Shown: piece by piece, positions 6,802-9,047 of the stretch | Layout: each line of letters starts with the position of its first letter | Numbering within the stretch: position 1 is the first letter of the stretch | Assembly: GCA_029934755.1 (NCBI GenBank) | Contig: JAOZLQ010000090.1 | Span: 1 to 9,047, forward strand | Direction of reading: 5' to 3' | Source: Desulfuromusa sp. | Lineage (GTDB): Bacteria > Desulfobacterota > Desulfuromonadia > Desulfuromonadales > Geopsychrobacteraceae | Length of the DNA stretch: 9,047 nucleotides | Made by a program: the position numbers and the translations under genes | Notes under the pieces: generated by a model | Told to the model about the DNA's origin: nothing | Databases searched by the model: none | What the model saw: only the letters and a program-made list of their open reading frames with translations

Positions 6802-9047
6802 ATGAGTAAAGAAATTCCAGAAATTCCCACTGAAAATCGCATGCGTAAAGAAATCCTTGGATGGGTCTGGCTGGCACTGGGGATATTCCTTCTCATCTGT
6901 CTGGGTAGCTACAGTAACGACGATCCCTCTTTCAACAATAACCTCAATCCCCGGCACATCAACAATTTGGTCGGGGTCTTTGGTGCCCATTTAGCAGATC
7001 TTCTCTACCAGACATTCGGCCTAACCGCTCTCCTCTGGCCACTGGGTTGCTTAAATCTTGCCTGGCGTTGGCTGAAGTTTCGTGAAGTTCATTTCCGCAG
7101 CGTCAGACTGATTGCCTTTCTTCTACTGCAGATGACCCTTGGTGGTCTGTTAGCACTTAAATTTACTACTGTGCAACTTTTCAGTAGCCAGATCAATGAA
7201 GCGGGAGGAGCCATTGGCAGAGTTCTGGTGCAACTACTATCACGCTATCTCAATATTGGTGGTGCTGCCCTTATCCTGATCGTTTTTTTCCTGGTTTCGC
7301 TGATCCTGTCAACCCGTTTTTCGCTAGTACTATTTTTTGACGGCATCATGGAACGTTCCGGGCGACGTCTGGAACGGCGTCGTGAAACCCGGTTGGCACG
7401 CAAAGAACTCCGCAAAAAGGAAAAAAACACGTTGGAAATTCATACTCCAACAATTATTCATCCTGAAACAAAAAAGCTGACGGAGACAAAACCTAAAAAA
7501 GGGAAGAAACAAAACAAAACGACCGATGAAGAGAATCAAGTTGCTTTTTCCTTTCTGGAGCCCAGTGGCACTTACCATATGCCGGTTTCCTCACTATTAA
7601 ATCACGATGGCGACGATCCAAAACCGATTGACCGCGACAGTTTGACCATGGCAGCCCGGATGCTGGAGAAGAAACTTCTCGATTTCAATGTTGAAGGAGA
7701 TGTGGTTGAAGTCAAGCCTGGGCCCGTTGTGACCATGTACGAATTCGCCCCGGCTCCTGGAGTCAAAGTCAATAAAATAGCCAACTTGCAGGATGATCTG
7801 GCAATGGCACTGCAAGCAGTTTCAATCCGGATTGTCGCACCGATTCCAGGTCGCGGCGTGGTCGGCATCGAGATTCCCAACAAAGATCGCGAAATCGTCT
7901 ACCTGAAGGAAATTATCGAATCGAAAGCCTTCCAGAAAACTGGCGGAAAATTACCGATGGCACTCGGCAAAGATATCTTCGGCCAGGTGATTGTCTCTGA
8001 TCTGGCTAAAATGCCCCACCTGCTGGTTGCTGGTTCCACCGGTAGTGGTAAATCGGTATCGATCAACACCATGATTCTCTCACTACTCTATCGTGCGACT
8101 CCAGAAGATGTCCGGTTGATTATGATCGACCCGAAGATGTTGGAACTGTCAATTTACGAGGGAATTCCCCATCTACTCTTGCCAGTGGTCACTAATCCAA
8201 AAAAAGCTTCACTTGCCTTGGCCTGGGCAGTACGGGAGATGGAACGCCGCTATCAACTGATGGCAGCCAAAGGGGTGCGTAATCTCGAAGGTTATAATCG
8301 TAAGTTGGCCAAAGAAGCCAAAGAAGCGGAAACCCTGCCGCCCGAACCAGAACAGATCGAAGAAGTTTTGGATGCCCGGATGGATACGCCACCACTACCA
8401 CAACCCGAAGACGAGCTGGAACATGGCCACCTTCCCTATATCGTCCTCGTTGTTGATGAACTAGCCGACCTGATGATGGTTGCCGGACGTGAAGTTGAAG
8501 AGTCCATCGCCCGTCTGGCACAAATGGCCCGCGCTGCTGGAATTCACCTGATCCTGGCAACCCAGCGTCCAAGTGTCGATGTCATCACCGGTCTGATCAA
8601 AGCCAATTTTCCAACCCGTATTTCCTTTAAGGTCTTCTCCCGGGTCGACTCACGAACAATTCTTGACTCGATGGGAGCAGAAACCCTGCTTGGCATGGGA
8701 GACATGCTGTTTCTTCCACCTGGTGTCGGTTATTTGCAACGAGTTCATGGTGCGTTTGTTTCGGAACTCGAAGTTCAGCGGGTGGTCGACTTTCTCTCCA
8801 AACAAGGGAAGCCAAGCTACGACAAATCGATCCTGAAAGCCCCGCCATCAGCGGGTGTGGATGGACAAGAAGAGGAAGAATACGATGAATTGTGGGATGA
8901 TGCGGTGAAACTTGTAACAGACAGCCGACAAGCCTCTATTTCCATGGTGCAACGCCGCTTACGGGTAGGCTATAATCGCGCAGCCCGAATGATCGAACGG
9001 ATGGAATTGGAGGGGATTGTCGGCCCTTCGGATGGCAGTGGTAAACC
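6802..9047 (+). CDS. ftsK: DNA translocase FtsK (3' end cut by window edge)
   Basis: The frame is open from ATG at 6802 to the end, 748 codons. FtsK is a septal ATP-driven motor that pumps chromosome ends apart and activates XerCD recombination at dif. The N-terminus has four likely membrane segments (about 18-36, 66-89, 99-118, 152-177), the first followed by the FtsK-like LGSYSNDDPSFN. A short basic linker (about 180-250) follows, far shorter than in E. coli FtsK. The alpha/beta motor (about 275-665) has Walker A GSTGSGKS (411-418, Lys417), the IDPKMLELS segment and Walker B YIVLVVDELADLMM with Asp552 and Glu553, then ATQRPSVDVITG. The gamma winged helix (about 695-748), which reads the polar guide sequences, includes RRLRVGYNRAARMIERME and stops near GPSDGSGK, so only a short tail is missing. 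No ribosome site precedes the start, but there is no alternative start between the upstream in-frame stop (6772) and 6802. Confidence 0.95.
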   Translation, partial: MSKEIPEIPTENRMRKEILGWVWLALGIFLLICLGSYSNDDPSFNNNLNPRHINNLVGVFGAHLADLLYQTFGLTALLWPLGCLNLAWRWLKFREVHFRSVRLIAFLLLQMTLGGLLALKFTTVQLFSSQINEAGGAIGRVLVQLLSRYLNIGGAALILIVFFLVSLILSTRFSLVLFFDGIMERSGRRLERRRETRLARKELRKKEKNTLEIHTPTIIHPETKKLTETKPKKGKKQNKTTDEENQVAFSFLEPSGTYHMPVSSLLNHDGDDPKPIDRDSLTMAARMLEKKLLDFNVEGDVVEVKPGPVVTMYEFAPAPGVKVNKIANLQDDLAMALQAVSIRIVAPIPGRGVVGIEIPNKDREIVYLKEIIESKAFQKTGGKLPMALGKDIFGQVIVSDLAKMPHLLVAGSTGSGKSVSINTMILSLLYRATPEDVRLIMIDPKMLELSIYEGIPHLLLPVVTNPKKASLALAWAVREMERRYQLMAAKGVRNLEGYNRKLAKEAKEAETLPPEPEQIEEVLDARMDTPPLPQPEDELEHGHLPYIVLVVDELADLMMVAGREVEESIARLAQMARAAGIHLILATQRPSVDVITGLIKANFPTRISFKVFSRVDSRTILDSMGAETLLGMGDMLFLPPGVGYLQRVHGAFVSELEVQRVVDFLSKQGKPSYDKSILKAPPSAGVDGQEEEEYDELWDDAVKLVTDSRQASISMVQRRLRVGYNRAARMIERMELEGIVGPSDGSGK

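Noticed and set aside
8192..8572. 126-codon minus-strand open frame inside ftsK
   Set aside because: It is a shadow of the FtsK motor domain, which has Walker A and B motifs in the plus frame.

Overview
The window reads as ordinary chromosomal DNA from a diderm, probably a deltaproteobacterium of the Desulfuromonadales/Geobacter type. This is an inference. It rests on an RNase J (rare in gammaproteobacteria) together with a lipoprotein carrying an outer-membrane-type sorting residue, a soluble PAS-rich hybrid kinase of the NtrB-like class, moderate AT-leaning composition, and strong AGGAGG-type ribosome sites. No 16S rRNA or other decisive marker is present, so genus is not claimed.

Left part, minus strand (1-1911). 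Three genes point left: the first 84 codons of an acidic protein that runs off the left edge, resembling the N-terminal prefix of large repeat-type surface proteins; a lipoprotein alpha/beta hydrolase; and ssb. A strong bidirectional hairpin terminator lies between ssb and the hydrolase, followed by a second, unexplained 32-bp inverted repeat just upstream of the hydrolase.

Middle (1912-2304) is a divergent intergenic region of about 390 bases. It holds promoter-like sequences for the kinase, a 15-bp palindrome upstream of ssb and a longer imperfect inverted repeat. No gene with convincing translation signals was found in it.

Right part, plus strand (2305-9047). A soluble PAS-PAS-HisKA-HATPase-REC hybrid histidine kinase comes first. 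It is followed, after a likely new promoter, by plsC (acylglycerol-phosphate acyltransferase), rnj (RNase J, overlapping plsC by 8 bases) and ftsK (DNA translocase, cut by the right edge only a little before its expected end). plsC, rnj and perhaps ftsK probably form one transcription unit linking phospholipid synthesis, RNA turnover and chromosome segregation. ssb on the other side adds a replication/repair gene.

I found no convincing undescribed multi-gene system. The items most worth a second look are the prefix-like partial gene at the left edge, the 32-bp inverted repeat with offset bulges, the orphan hybrid kinase, and the plsC/rnj coupling.
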